This document shows positions 23,963 through 31,362 of a DNA stretch of 47,861 nucleotides, piece after piece. The DNA comes from Streptomyces litmocidini. GTDB lineage: Bacteria > Actinomycetota > Actinomycetes > Streptomycetales > Streptomycetaceae. The position numbers and the translations under genes were made by a program. The stretch covers positions 1 to 47,861 of the forward strand of contig NZ_BMTQ01000026.1 in NCBI RefSeq assembly GCF_014649755.1, read 5' to 3'. The stretch's first letter is position 1, and each line of letters opens with the position of its first letter. The notes below the pieces were generated by a model that saw only the letters and a list, made by a program, of their open reading frames with translations, was not told where the DNA came from and did not search any database.

Positions 23963-25591
23963 TCAGAAGTCCATGTCACCGCCCGGCATGCCGCCGCCGG
24001 CCGGCGCGGCGGCCTTCTCCGGCTTGTCGGCGATGACGGCCTCGGTGGTGAGGAACAGCGCGGCGATCGACGCGGCGTTCTGCAGCGCGGAGCGCGTGAC
24101 CTTGGCCGGGTCGATGATGCCCTCGGCGATGAGGTCGACGTACTCGTTGGTCGCGGCGTTCAGGCCGTGGCCGACGGGCAGGTTGCGGACCTTCTCCGCC
24201 ACGACGCCGCCCTCGAGACCGGCGTTGACGGCGATCTGCTTCAGCGGGGCCTCGAGGGCCAGCTTGACGATGTTGGCACCGGTGGCCTCGTCGCCAGACA
24301 GGCCGGCCTCGAGCTTCTCGAAGACGCTGGACGCCTGGAGCAGGGCCACGCCACCACCGGCGACGATGCCCTCCTCGACGGCCGCCTTCGCGTTGCGGAC
24401 GGCGTCCTCGATGCGGTGCTTGCGCTCCTTGAGCTCGACCTCGGTCGCGGCACCGGCCTTGATGACGGCCACGCCGCCGGCCAGCTTCGCGAGGCGCTCC
24501 TGGAGCTTCTCGCGGTCGTAGTCCGAGTCGGAGTTCTCGATCTCGGCGCGGATCTGGTTCACGCGACCGGCGACCTGGTCGCTGTCACCGGCACCGTCGA
24601 CGATGGTGGTCTCGTCCTTGGTGATGACGACCTTGCGGGCGCGGCCCAGCAGGTCCAGGCCGGCGTTCTCGAGCTTGAGGCCGACCTCCTCGGAGATGAC
24701 CGTGCCGCCCGTGAGGATGGCGATGTCGTTCAGCATGGCCTTGCGGCGGTCGCCGAAGCCCGGGGCCTTGACCGCGACGGACTTGAAGGTGCCGCGGATC
24801 TTGTTGACGACCAGGGTCGACAGGGCCTCGCCCTCGACGTCCTCGGCGATGATCAGCAGCGGCTTGCCCGACTGCATGACCTTCTCCAGGAGCGGGAGGA
24901 GGTCCTTCACGGAGGAGATCTTGGAGTTGACGATCAGGAGGTAGGGGTCGTCGAGCGACGCCTCCATGCGCTCCATGTCGGTGGCGAAGTACGCCGAGAT
25001 GTAGCCCTTGTCGAAGCGCATGCCCTCGGTGAGCTCAAGCTCCAGACCGAAGGTCTGGGACTCCTCGACGGTGATGACGCCTTCCTTGCCGACCTTGTCC
25101 ATCGCCTCGGCGATGAGCTCGCCGATCTGGGTGTCGGCGGCGGAGATGGAGGCCGTGGAGGCGATCTGCTCCTTGGTCTCGACATCCTTCGCCTGCTCGA
25201 GCAGGGCGCCGGAGACGGCCTCGACGGCCTTCTCGATGCCGCGCTTGAGGGCCATCGGGTTGGCGCCGGCGGCGACGTTGCGGAGGCCCTCGCGGACGAG
25301 CGCCTGGGCGAGGACGGTGGCGGTGGTCGTACCGTCGCCGGCGACGTCGTCCGTCTTCTTGGCGACTTCCTTGACCAGCTCGGCGCCGATCTTCTCGTAC
25401 GGGTCCTCGAGCTCGATCTCCTTGGCGATGGAGACACCATCGTTGGTGATCGTGGGGGCACCCCACTTCTTCTCGAGGACGACGTTGCGGCCCTTGGGGC
25501 CGAGGGTGACCTTGACGGCGTCAGCGAGCTGGTTCATGCCGCGCTCGAGACCGCGCCGGGCCTCCTCGTCGAACGCGATGATCTTGGCCAT
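23963..25591 (-). CDS. groEL2: 60 kDa chaperonin GroEL2 (Hsp60), without adjacent groES
   Basis: The 542-residue protein has the ATP-site block VAGDGTTTATVLAQ (about 85-98), NDGVSIAKEIELEDPYEKIGAELV, VAGGGVALLQAS and a C-terminal GGMPGGDMDF tail. Streptomyces usually have a groES-groEL1 operon elsewhere and a lone groEL2, and this gene fits the latter by its tail and lack of groES. It folds cytosolic proteins in double-ring complexes. Two CIRCE elements upstream indicate HrcA repression and heat induction. Confidence 0.96.
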   Translation of the reverse strand: MAKIIAFDEEARRGLERGMNQLADAVKVTLGPKGRNVVLEKKWGAPTITNDGVSIAKEIELEDPYEKIGAELVKEVAKKTDDVAGDGTTTATVLAQALVREGLRNVAAGANPMALKRGIEKAVEAVSGALLEQAKDVETKEQIASTASISAADTQIGELIAEAMDKVGKEGVITVEESQTFGLELELTEGMRFDKGYISAYFATDMERMEASLDDPYLLIVNSKISSVKDLLPLLEKVMQSGKPLLIIAEDVEGEALSTLVVNKIRGTFKSVAVKAPGFGDRRKAMLNDIAILTGGTVISEEVGLKLENAGLDLLGRARKVVITKDETTIVDGAGDSDQVAGRVNQIRAEIENSDSDYDREKLQERLAKLAGGVAVIKAGAATEVELKERKHRIEDAVRNAKAAVEEGIVAGGGVALLQASSVFEKLEAGLSGDEATGANIVKLALEAPLKQIAVNAGLEGGVVAEKVRNLPVGHGLNAATNEYVDLIAEGIIDPAKVTRSALQNAASIAALFLTTEAVIADKPEKAAAPAGGGMPGGDMDF

Positions 25592-25721
25592 GTGAAGTGG
25601 TCCTCCCGGACATGGGGTGGATAACGCTCCAGGACCGCGCCGACGCCCGCGACGGACGGCCTCCGCGACTCCGCGTGGTTCCTTGCCCCACCCGGCCGGC
25701 GGCCTCGTCTGCCCGATCCTC

Positions 25722-25748
25722 GTAGCACTCTCACCTTCCGAGTGCTAA
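25722..25748. promoter_or_regulatory. CIRCE element 1 (HrcA operator) of groEL2
   Basis: GTAGCACTC-N9-GAGTGCTAA differs from the CIRCE consensus TTAGCACTC-N9-GAGTGCTAA at one base. Confidence 0.9.
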
Positions 25749-25757
25749 CGCCAATGA

Positions 25758-25784
25758 TTAGCACTCGCCCTATGAGAGTGCAAG
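25758..25784. promoter_or_regulatory. CIRCE element 2 (HrcA operator) of groEL2
   Basis: TTAGCACTC-N9-GAGTGCAAG has a perfect left arm and two changes at the end of the right arm. It overlaps a possible promoter on the minus strand, TTGCAC and TAATCA separated by 17 nt, so HrcA binding would block it. Confidence 0.88.
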
Positions 25785-25840
25785 CGACTCTCGGGTTTCG
25801 GGAGGTCGATCGAGGGGCGACGGAGCGGGGAGGGGACGGG

Positions 25841-25907
25841 AACGCGCGAGGGGGCGGGAACGCGCGAGGGGGCGGGAACGCGCGAGGGGGCGGGAACGCG
25901 CGAGGGG
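25841..25907. repeat. 18-bp tandem repeat, 3.7 copies
   Basis: The unit AACGCGCGAGGGGGCGGG is repeated with identical copies at 25841, 25859 and 25877 and a partial one at 25895, which runs into the csp terminator. It has no internal spacer structure. Confidence 0.9.
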
Positions 25908-25938
25908 TCCGCATCCCCTCAGGGATGCGGACCCCTCG
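25901..25938. terminator. Terminator of the cold-shock gene
   Basis: CGAGGGGTCCGCATCCC and its complement form a 17-bp perfect stem with a CTCA loop, 33 bp after the csp stop on the minus strand. Confidence 0.8.
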
Positions 25939-25971
25939 ACGGCGTTGCGTCGGTGGCCGATCGCGCCGCGC

Positions 25972-26175
25972 TCAGACGGCGAGCTTGACCATGTCCGCCT
26001 GCGGACCCTTCTGGCCCTGCGAGATCTCGAACTCGACCCGCTGGCCCTCTTCGAGGCTGCGGTAGCCATCCATCTGGATCGCACTGTAGTGGACGAAAAC
26101 ATCCGCACCACCGTCTACCGCGATGAAGCCGTAGCCCTTCTCCGCGTTGAACCACTTGACGGTGCCCTGAGCCAT
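25972..26175 (-). CDS. Cold-shock protein, CspA family
   Basis: The 67-residue protein has RNP1 KGYGFIAV and RNP2 VFVHYSAI, with the opening MAQGTVKWFNAEKG. It binds single-stranded nucleic acid and acts as an RNA chaperone. The start at 26175 is supported by AGGGGAG upstream. A candidate promoter at 26267-26294 would give a leader of about 85 nt, in keeping with the long leaders of csp genes. The gene next to it is groEL2, an arrangement that I recall from other Streptomyces. Confidence 0.95.
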   Translation of the reverse strand: MAQGTVKWFNAEKGYGFIAVDGGADVFVHYSAIQMDGYRSLEEGQRVEFEISQGQKGPQADMVKLAV

Positions 26176-26508
26176 GCCTAACTCCCCTATTACTGGCCCT
26201 TGCGCGGGACCCGCACTTCGCGGACCCGGGTCAGACCTCTGCGCCGGAACGCGTCGACCGCGGCTGAATGTATCTGCCCAACTGCCCTCTGCAACAGGCT
26301 GTTCGACCGATAATTCTGGGCGCGACGGAAAGGGGAATTGGGGAGGATCCCCTGGATCACGGGGCAAGTCGGGCCCGGCAAAGCGCGCAGAAGGTACACA
26401 ACGCGCACACACTTTGGCTGCTTCTTGTCGTGCGGAGACGCATTCTCATATGCGCCCGGCATGAGCAGCGGAGGGGACTTCCCCAACTCTACCGCGCTCA
26501 ACCATGCA
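26176..26508. other. Leader and promoter region of the cold-shock gene
   Basis: This stretch is less GC-rich than its surroundings. It holds the csp leader and the candidate promoter and no supported coding sequence. Confidence 0.6.
26267..26294 (-). promoter_or_regulatory. Candidate promoter of the cold-shock gene
   Basis: On the minus strand TTGCAG (26289-26294) and TACATT (26267-26272) are separated by 16 nt. The match is moderate. Confidence 0.4.
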
Positions 26509-26547
26509 GAATTGCCCCTTCCGCTTTTCGCGCGGAAGGGGCAATTC
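26509..26547. terminator. Terminator of the metM-metO operon
   Basis: GAATTGCCCCTTCCGC and its exact complement form a 16-bp stem with a 7-nt loop, 36 bp after the metO stop on the minus strand. Confidence 0.8.
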
Positions 26548-26583
26548 GTACTGACCGGTAAGACTCGACGGGCCCGCAGGCCC

Positions 26584-26862
26584 TCAGCAGCCTCCGGCGA
26601 CGGCCGGAATGATCGAGACGCCCGCGCCGGCCGGGGTGGCCGTCTCCAGGCCCTGCTCGAAGCGCACGTCGTCGTCGTTCACGTAGACGTTGACGAAGCG
26701 GCGCAGCTTGCCCTGGTCGTCCAGGACGCGGGCGGCGATGCCCGTGTGGTTCTTCTCCAGGTCGGCGATGACCTCGGCGAGGGTCGCGCCCTCGGCCTGG
26801 ACCTCGGCCCGGCCGCCCGTGTAGGTGCGGAGGATGGTGGGGATGCGGACGTTCACGGCCAT
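26584..26862 (-). CDS. metO: Sulfur carrier protein, CysO/MoaD/ThiS family, ending Gly-Gly-Cys
   Basis: The 92-residue beta-grasp protein starts MAVNVRIPTILRTYTGG and ends SIIPAVAGGC. It resembles mycobacterial CysO, which ends AVAGG, but has one extra cysteine after the diglycine. Activation as a C-terminal thiocarboxylate would need removal of this residue, as known for QbsE and Wolinella HcyS. It lies 14 bp after the threonine-synthase-like gene, under the same SAM riboswitch. I recall a Streptomyces report in which such a protein (MetO) donates sulfur to MetM for homocysteine synthesis; the symbol rests on that memory. A CysO role in cysteine synthesis is the alternative. Confidence 0.82.
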   Translation of the reverse strand: MAVNVRIPTILRTYTGGRAEVQAEGATLAEVIADLEKNHTGIAARVLDDQGKLRRFVNVYVNDDDVRFEQGLETATPAGAGVSIIPAVAGGC

Positions 26863-26876
26863 GTGTTCGTAACCTT

Positions 26877-28160
26877 TCAGAGCGCCAGGCCGGCGTCGCG
26901 GAACGCGTCCAGGCTCGGGCGGATGGTGGCGGTCGCCTGAGAGGTGTCGGCCACCGCGTCCAGGGTCTTGAGCCCGTCGCCGGTGTTGAGGACGACGGTG
27001 GTGAGGTCCGGGTCGATCAGACCCGCCTCGACGAGCTTCCGGGTGACGCCGACGGTGACGCCGCCCGCGGTCTCCGCGAAGATGCCCTCGGTCTGCGCGA
27101 GGAGCTTGATCGCGTCCACGACCTGCTCGTCGTTCACGTCCTCCACGGCGCCGCCGGTCCGGCGGGCGATGTCGAGGACGTAGGGGCCGTCGGCCGGGTT
27201 GCCGATGGCGAGCGACTTGGCGATGGTGTTCGGCTTCTGCGGCCGTACGACGTCGTGGCCCGCCTTGAAGGCGGCGGAGACCGGGGAGCAGCCCTCGGCC
27301 TGGGCGCCGAAGATCTTGTACGGCTTGTCCTCGACGAGGCCCAGCTTGATGAGTTCCTGCAGACCCTTGTCGATCTTCGTGAGCTGGGAGCCGGAGGCGA
27401 TCGGGATGACGAGCTGGTCGGGGACGACCCAGCCGAGCTGCTCGCAGATCTCGTACGCGAGCGTCTTGGAGCCCTCGCCGTAGTACGGGCGGAGGTTGAC
27501 GTTCACGAAGCCCCAGCCCTCGCCGAGCGGGTCGCCGATGAGCTCCGAGCAGAAGCGGTTGACGTCGTCGTAGTTGCCCTCGATGGCGACGAGGTCACCG
27601 CCGTAGACACCGGCCATGACGACCTTGCCCTGCTCCAGGTCGTGCGGGATGAACACGCAGGAGCGGAAGCCGGCGCGGGCGGCGGCGGCGCCGACGGCGC
27701 CGGCCAGGTTGCCGGTGGAGGAGCAGGAGAGGGTGGTGAAGCCGAAGGCCCGGGCGGCTTCGAGGGCCTGGGCGACGACCCGGTCCTTGAAGGAGTGGGT
27801 CGGGTTGCCGGAGTCGTCCTTGACGAAGAGCTTGCCGGGGGCGACGCCGATCTCGCGGGCGAGGTTGTCGGCCTGGACGAGCTTGGTCCAGCCGGGGTTC
27901 AGGTTCGGCTTCTCGGCGACGTCGGCGGGGACGGGCAGCAGCGGGGCGTAGCGCCAGATGTTGGCGGGACCGGCCTCGATCTGCTTGCGCAGCGCCTCGG
28001 GGTCACCGGTGGGGAGGTCGTACGCGACTTCGAGCGGTCCGAAGCAGAGTTCGCAGGCGAAGATCGGACCGAGCGGGAAGTGCTCACCGCATTCGCGACA
28101 GGAGAGCCCGGACGCGGGACCGAGGTCGACGGTGGTGGGGGTAGCGGTCTGTACAGCCAT
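26877..28160 (-). CDS. metM: Threonine-synthase-like PLP enzyme, probable homocysteine synthase
   Basis: The 427-residue protein has an N-terminal zinc-ribbon (Cys21, Cys24, Cys36, Cys39) and a fold-type II PLP domain with Lys125 in GNPTHSFKDRVVA and the SSTGNLAGA phosphate loop. By homology it would be called threonine synthase. Two facts argue for sulfur metabolism: it sits behind a SAM-I riboswitch, and a sulfur carrier protein gene follows by 14 bp. A SAM-repressed threonine synthase makes little sense, while conversion of O-phosphohomoserine plus thiocarboxylate to homocysteine does. I recall this as MetM in Streptomyces. ATG 28160 is chosen over the upstream ATG 28211, which lies inside the riboswitch. 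Confidence 0.85.
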   Translation of the reverse strand: MAVQTATPTTVDLGPASGLSCRECGEHFPLGPIFACELCFGPLEVAYDLPTGDPEALRKQIEAGPANIWRYAPLLPVPADVAEKPNLNPGWTKLVQADNLAREIGVAPGKLFVKDDSGNPTHSFKDRVVAQALEAARAFGFTTLSCSSTGNLAGAVGAAAARAGFRSCVFIPHDLEQGKVVMAGVYGGDLVAIEGNYDDVNRFCSELIGDPLGEGWGFVNVNLRPYYGEGSKTLAYEICEQLGWVVPDQLVIPIASGSQLTKIDKGLQELIKLGLVEDKPYKIFGAQAEGCSPVSAAFKAGHDVVRPQKPNTIAKSLAIGNPADGPYVLDIARRTGGAVEDVNDEQVVDAIKLLAQTEGIFAETAGGVTVGVTRKLVEAGLIDPDLTTVVLNTGDGLKTLDAVADTSQATATIRPSLDAFRDAGLAL

Positions 28161-28179
28161 GGAGGCGAGGCCCTTTCTC

Positions 28180-28324
28180 CTCATCTTTCCCAATGGCGAA
28201 TTTTTCGCCATGAGACGGATTTGGCACCTTCCCTAGCCGGGGACCTCGCTGGAGGACGAGTGATAACCGACTGGAGGGTTGCCGGGGCTTCAACGGGCCG
28301 TTTCCCTCTGCCCCTCTGGATGAG
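28180..28324 (-). promoter_or_regulatory. SAM-I (S-box) riboswitch upstream of metM-metO
   Basis: On the minus strand all parts of the S-box aptamer can be traced. P1 pairs CTCATC (28319-28324) with GATGAG (28180-28185). The conserved CCAGAGGGGCAGAGGGAAAC, GAAGCCCCGGCAACC and AAGGTGCCAAATCC segments follow in order, with GGGGC/GCCCC as P2 and CCCT/AGGG closing P3. P4 is an 8-bp hairpin, ATGGCGAA/TTCGCCAT (28193-28211). P1 ends 3 nt before AAAGGG, the likely ribosome site of metM, so SAM binding probably reduces translation initiation. No terminator stem with U-tract is seen. Confidence 0.88.
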
Positions 28325-28475
28325 CGGTATTCGATTGTGAAGCGTGGTGGACTTTCGTTCCTGCGCTCCGACGCGGGCGGCACCCCGACGTGCATCGGGC
28401 ATCCGCGTTGTTCAAGACTGTAACCGAAGGCCCGGACGCGTGGACCGGCCGTCCGAACCGCGAGATGGAGATCAG

Positions 28476-29444
28476 GTGCTGGAAGAGGTGGAGCGCTGGC
28501 TGGACCGGCGGTCCTGGTCCGTGGCGGACCGACCGCTGGAGCGGATCCTCGCCGCCAAGCGGAACACGAAGGTCAGCGTCGTCCTGCCGGCGCTGAACGA
28601 GGAGGCGACGGTCGGGGACATCGTCGCCGTGATCCGCCGCGAGCTGATGACGGAGAAGGTGCCGCTCGTCGACGAGCTGGTGGTGATCGACTCGGGCTCC
28701 ACGGACCGCACGGCGGAGGTGGCCGCGGCCGCCGGCGCGCGGGTGGTCGCGCGGGACTCGATACTCCCCCGGATACCGGCCGTGCCCGGCAAGGGCGAGG
28801 TCCTGTGGCGGTCGCTGATGGTGACGAGCGGGGACGTGGTGTGCTTCGTCGACGCGGACCTGCGGGACTTCTCCGCGGACTTCGTGACGGGGATCGTGGG
28901 CCCGCTGCTCACGGACCCGGACGTCGACTTCGTGAAGGCGATGTACGACCGCCCGTTCGGCGCCGGACCCGACGGGCCCGCCCCCGGCGAGGCCCCGGCC
29001 CAGGGCGGCAGGGTCACGGAACTGGTGGCCCGCCCGCTGCTCAACCTGCACTGGCCCCGGCTGGCCGGCTTCGTACAGCCCCTGGGCGGCGAGTACGCGG
29101 CACGCCGCTCGCTGCTCGAACGCCTCCCGTTCCCGGTCGGTTACGGAGTGGAGCTGGGGCTGCTCGTGGACGCCCTGCACACGGTGGGCCTGGACGCGCT
29201 CGCGCAGGTGGACGTGGGGGTGCGCAAGCACCGGCACCAGGACGGGCAGGCGCTGGGCCGGATGGCGGCGGCGATCTACCGCACGGCGCAGCTGCGGCTC
29301 TCGCGGGGACACCTGGTGCGGCCCCGGCTCACCCAGTTCGCCCGGGGCGAGAAGGGCTTCGAGCCGACGACGTACGCGGTGGACACGGAGGAGCGCCCGC
29401 CGATGACCGAGATCGCGGAGTACGCGCGGCGCCGCGTGGCGTAG
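28476..29444 (+). CDS. gpgS: Glucosyl-3-phosphoglycerate synthase
   Basis: The 322-residue protein is a GT-A (GT81) glycosyltransferase. It has VSVVLPALNEEATVGDIV, DELVVIDSGSTDRT, the metal-binding DxD in CFVDADLRDF, and GGEYAARRSLLERLPFPVGYGVE, all typical of GpgS. It transfers glucose from a nucleotide sugar to 3-phosphoglycerate, the first step to glucosylglycerate and, in mycobacteria, methylglucose lipopolysaccharide. GTG 28476 is chosen because GGAG lies 5 nt upstream and the length matches the family (about 324). It is divergent from metM and shares the region upstream of the riboswitch. Confidence 0.9.
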   Translation: MLEEVERWLDRRSWSVADRPLERILAAKRNTKVSVVLPALNEEATVGDIVAVIRRELMTEKVPLVDELVVIDSGSTDRTAEVAAAAGARVVARDSILPRIPAVPGKGEVLWRSLMVTSGDVVCFVDADLRDFSADFVTGIVGPLLTDPDVDFVKAMYDRPFGAGPDGPAPGEAPAQGGRVTELVARPLLNLHWPRLAGFVQPLGGEYAARRSLLERLPFPVGYGVELGLLVDALHTVGLDALAQVDVGVRKHRHQDGQALGRMAAAIYRTAQLRLSRGHLVRPRLTQFARGEKGFEPTTYAVDTEERPPMTEIAEYARRRVA

Positions 29445-29531
29445 CGCGGCACGGCCCCGGGCGGCGACCCCGCGGCGGCGGCCCCGCGGCGACCGAGCGT
29501 GGCCGGATCGTCCTGACTCGTATACGTACGT

Positions 29532-29558
29532 TTGAGCGTTTACGGGACGGGCTAGGTT
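29532..29558 (+). promoter_or_regulatory. Candidate promoter for a leaderless otsA transcript
   Basis: TTGAGC (29532-29537) and TAGGTT (29553-29558) are 15 nt apart. The -10 element ends 6 bp before the ATG at 29565, so transcription would begin at or near the start codon. No ribosome site is visible, which fits a leaderless mRNA. Confidence 0.4.
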
Positions 29559-29564
29559 CGCCAC

Positions 29565-30917
29565 ATGGCTACTGTGCTCGTCGCATCCAACCGGGGCCCC
29601 GTCTCGTACGTGCTCGGCGAGGGCGGGTCGCTCGACGCCCGGAGGGGCGGCGGCGGCCTGGTCTCGGGCCTGAGCGCCATCGGTTCCCAGGACAGTCTCT
29701 GGGTGTGCGCGGCGCTCGGCGAGGGCGACCGGGAGGCGGTCCGGCGGGGCATCGCGGAACCGGGCGTGCGGATGCTGGACATCGACCCGTCCGTCCACGC
29801 CGACGCGTACAACGGCATCGCGAACTCGGTGCTGTGGTTCCTCCACCACCACCTGTACGACATCCCGCGCGAGCCGGTCTTCGACGCGGAGTTCCGCCGC
29901 CGCTGGGAGTCGTACCGCGCCTACAACCGCGCCTTCGCCGAGGCCCTGGCCGCGGAGGCCGCGGAGGGCGCGGCGGTCCTGGTGCAGGACTACCACCTGG
30001 CCCTCGTCCCGGGGCAGCTCCGCGAGCTCCGCCCCGACCTGCGCATCGCGCACTTCACCCACACCCCGTGGGCGTCCCCGCCGTACCTCGGGATGCTCCC
30101 GGACGACATCCGCGAGGAACTCCTGCGGGGCATGCTCGGCGCGGACCGGCTGGGCTTCCACACCCGGGCCTGGGCGTCGGCGTTCGAGGAGTGCGCGGGC
30201 GACCTCGGTCGCACCCGGGTCGCGGCGCACCCCCTGGGCGTCGACGGCGAGGAGCTGCGGGCGCTGGCGCACCGCCCGGAGGTGGACGAGCGCCTGGCGG
30301 AACTCCGGGCGGAGGTCGGCGACCGCAGGACCATCGTCCGCGTCGACCGCACGGAGCTCTCCAAGAACATCCTGCGCGGCCTGCTGGCCTACCGGGAGCT
30401 CCTCACGGCCCACCCGGAGTGGCGCGGGCGGGTGGTCCACCTGGCCTCGGCGTACCCCTCCCGCCAGGACCTGGAGTCGTACCGCTCGTACACGGCGGCG
30501 GTGAGGGAGCTGGCGGAGGAGATCAACACCGAGTTCGGCACGGCGGACTGGCAGCCGGTCCTGGTCTCGGTGAAGGACGACTTCACCCGTTCCCTGGCCG
30601 CCTACCGCCTGGCGGACGTGGCCCTGGTGAACCCGGTGCGCGACGGCATGAACCTGGTCGCGAAGGAGATACCGGTCGTCTCGGAGGCGGGCTGCGCCCT
30701 GGTCCTGTCCCGTGAGGCGGGCGCCCACGAGGAACTCCACGAGGACGCCCTCACGGTGAACCCCTTCGACGTCTCGGAGACGGCCGAGGCCCTGCACGCG
30801 GCCCTCACGATGTCCCCGTCCGAGCGCACGGACCGCACGAAACGCCTGGCGTCCACGGCCACCTCCCAGCCCCCGCAGCGCTGGTTCCTGGAGCAGCTGG
30901 AGGCGCTCGGGGGCTAG
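29565..30917 (+). CDS. otsA: GT20 family glycosyltransferase, trehalose-6-phosphate synthase-like
   Basis: The 450-residue protein has GT20 landmarks: VLVASNRGPVSY, RRGGGGLVSGL, VQDYHLALVPGQL, HFTHTPWASPPYL, and the nucleotide-sugar site NPVRDGMNLVAKE. It would join glucose from UDP- or GDP-glucose to glucose-6-phosphate. The Arg/Lys pair is in VDRTELSKNIL, which differs from the VERLDYTKG form of classical OtsA, so the acceptor may differ. Neighbouring gpgS and the phosphatase at 34770 support a phosphosugar pathway. The stop overlaps the end of the convergent hxlR gene. Confidence 0.83.
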   Translation: MATVLVASNRGPVSYVLGEGGSLDARRGGGGLVSGLSAIGSQDSLWVCAALGEGDREAVRRGIAEPGVRMLDIDPSVHADAYNGIANSVLWFLHHHLYDIPREPVFDAEFRRRWESYRAYNRAFAEALAAEAAEGAAVLVQDYHLALVPGQLRELRPDLRIAHFTHTPWASPPYLGMLPDDIREELLRGMLGADRLGFHTRAWASAFEECAGDLGRTRVAAHPLGVDGEELRALAHRPEVDERLAELRAEVGDRRTIVRVDRTELSKNILRGLLAYRELLTAHPEWRGRVVHLASAYPSRQDLESYRSYTAAVRELAEEINTEFGTADWQPVLVSVKDDFTRSLAAYRLADVALVNPVRDGMNLVAKEIPVVSEAGCALVLSREAGAHEELHEDALTVNPFDVSETAEALHAALTMSPSERTDRTKRLASTATSQPPQRWFLEQLEALGG

Positions 30918-31264
30918 GGGCTCGTGCGGCCCTCCCGCCGCTCCCCGCCCCACGCCGCCAGGGGCTCCAGGGCCTCGTTCAGGCGGATGCCGGACGGGGT
31001 GAGGGCGTACTCGACGCGGGGCGGAACCTCGTCGTAGGAGACGCGGTCGACGATGCCGTCCGCCTCCATCTCGCGCAGGTGGGAGGCGAGGACCTTCTCG
31101 GTGATGCCCGGGACCAGGCGCCGGAGTTCGCCGAAGCGGCGGTGCGGCCGTTCGTGGAGGGCCCAGAGGATGAGCACCTTCCACTTGCCACCGATCACCT
31201 CCATCGCGGTGTCGATGCCGCAGACGTGCCCGTCGGGCGCACCCGGCCGGTTCAGTGTCGCCAT
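30914..31264 (-). CDS. HxlR-family transcriptional regulator
   Basis: The protein (116 residues from ATG 31264) has the HxlR winged helix: TAMEVIGGKWKVLILWALHERPHRRFGELRR, read in pieces, then ITEKVLASHLREMEADGIV and YALTPSGIRL. GTG 31294 is an alternative start. It is divergent from an imine-reductase-like gene across a 98-bp gap that contains a near-perfect operator palindrome, so it probably controls that gene and itself in response to a reactive small molecule. It has a cysteine (DGHVCGIDTA) in the place where other HxlR proteins sense oxidants or aldehydes. Confidence 0.88.
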   Translation of the reverse strand: MATLNRPGAPDGHVCGIDTAMEVIGGKWKVLILWALHERPHRRFGELRRLVPGITEKVLASHLREMEADGIVDRVSYDEVPPRVEYALTPSGIRLNEALEPLAAWGGERREGRTSP

Positions 31265-31306
31265 CCGCCCCACCCCTCTGACCTGTTCGCTCACCTCAGG
31301 GTAACC

Positions 31307-31324
31307 ACCCACTTCCGAGTGGGT
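31307..31324. promoter_or_regulatory. HxlR-type operator in the divergent region
   Basis: ACCCACT-TCCG-AGTGGGT is a perfect inverted repeat with 7-bp arms and 4-bp spacing, midway between the divergent starts 31264 and 31363. Confidence 0.7.
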
Positions 31325-31362
31325 ACTTGAGCAGGTCAGAGGTCTGCAGCAGCCTTGCGGGC

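Noticed and set aside
25841..25907. Tandem repeat considered as a CRISPR array
   Set aside because: Units are 18 bp with no spacers and no cas genes nearby.
26877..28211. ATG at 28211 as start of the threonine-synthase-like gene
   Set aside because: It lies inside the P4 stem of the riboswitch, has no ribosome site and would add 17 residues foreign to the family. ATG 28160 fits better.
28193..28211. ATGGCGAA/TTCGCCAT palindrome taken as a protein operator
   Set aside because: Its position and neighbours fit the P4 hairpin of the SAM-I aptamer.
29565..30917. GT20 gene as part of a validamycin-like pathway
   Set aside because: No cyclitol synthase or aminotransferase genes are nearby; gpgS and otsB context is core metabolism.
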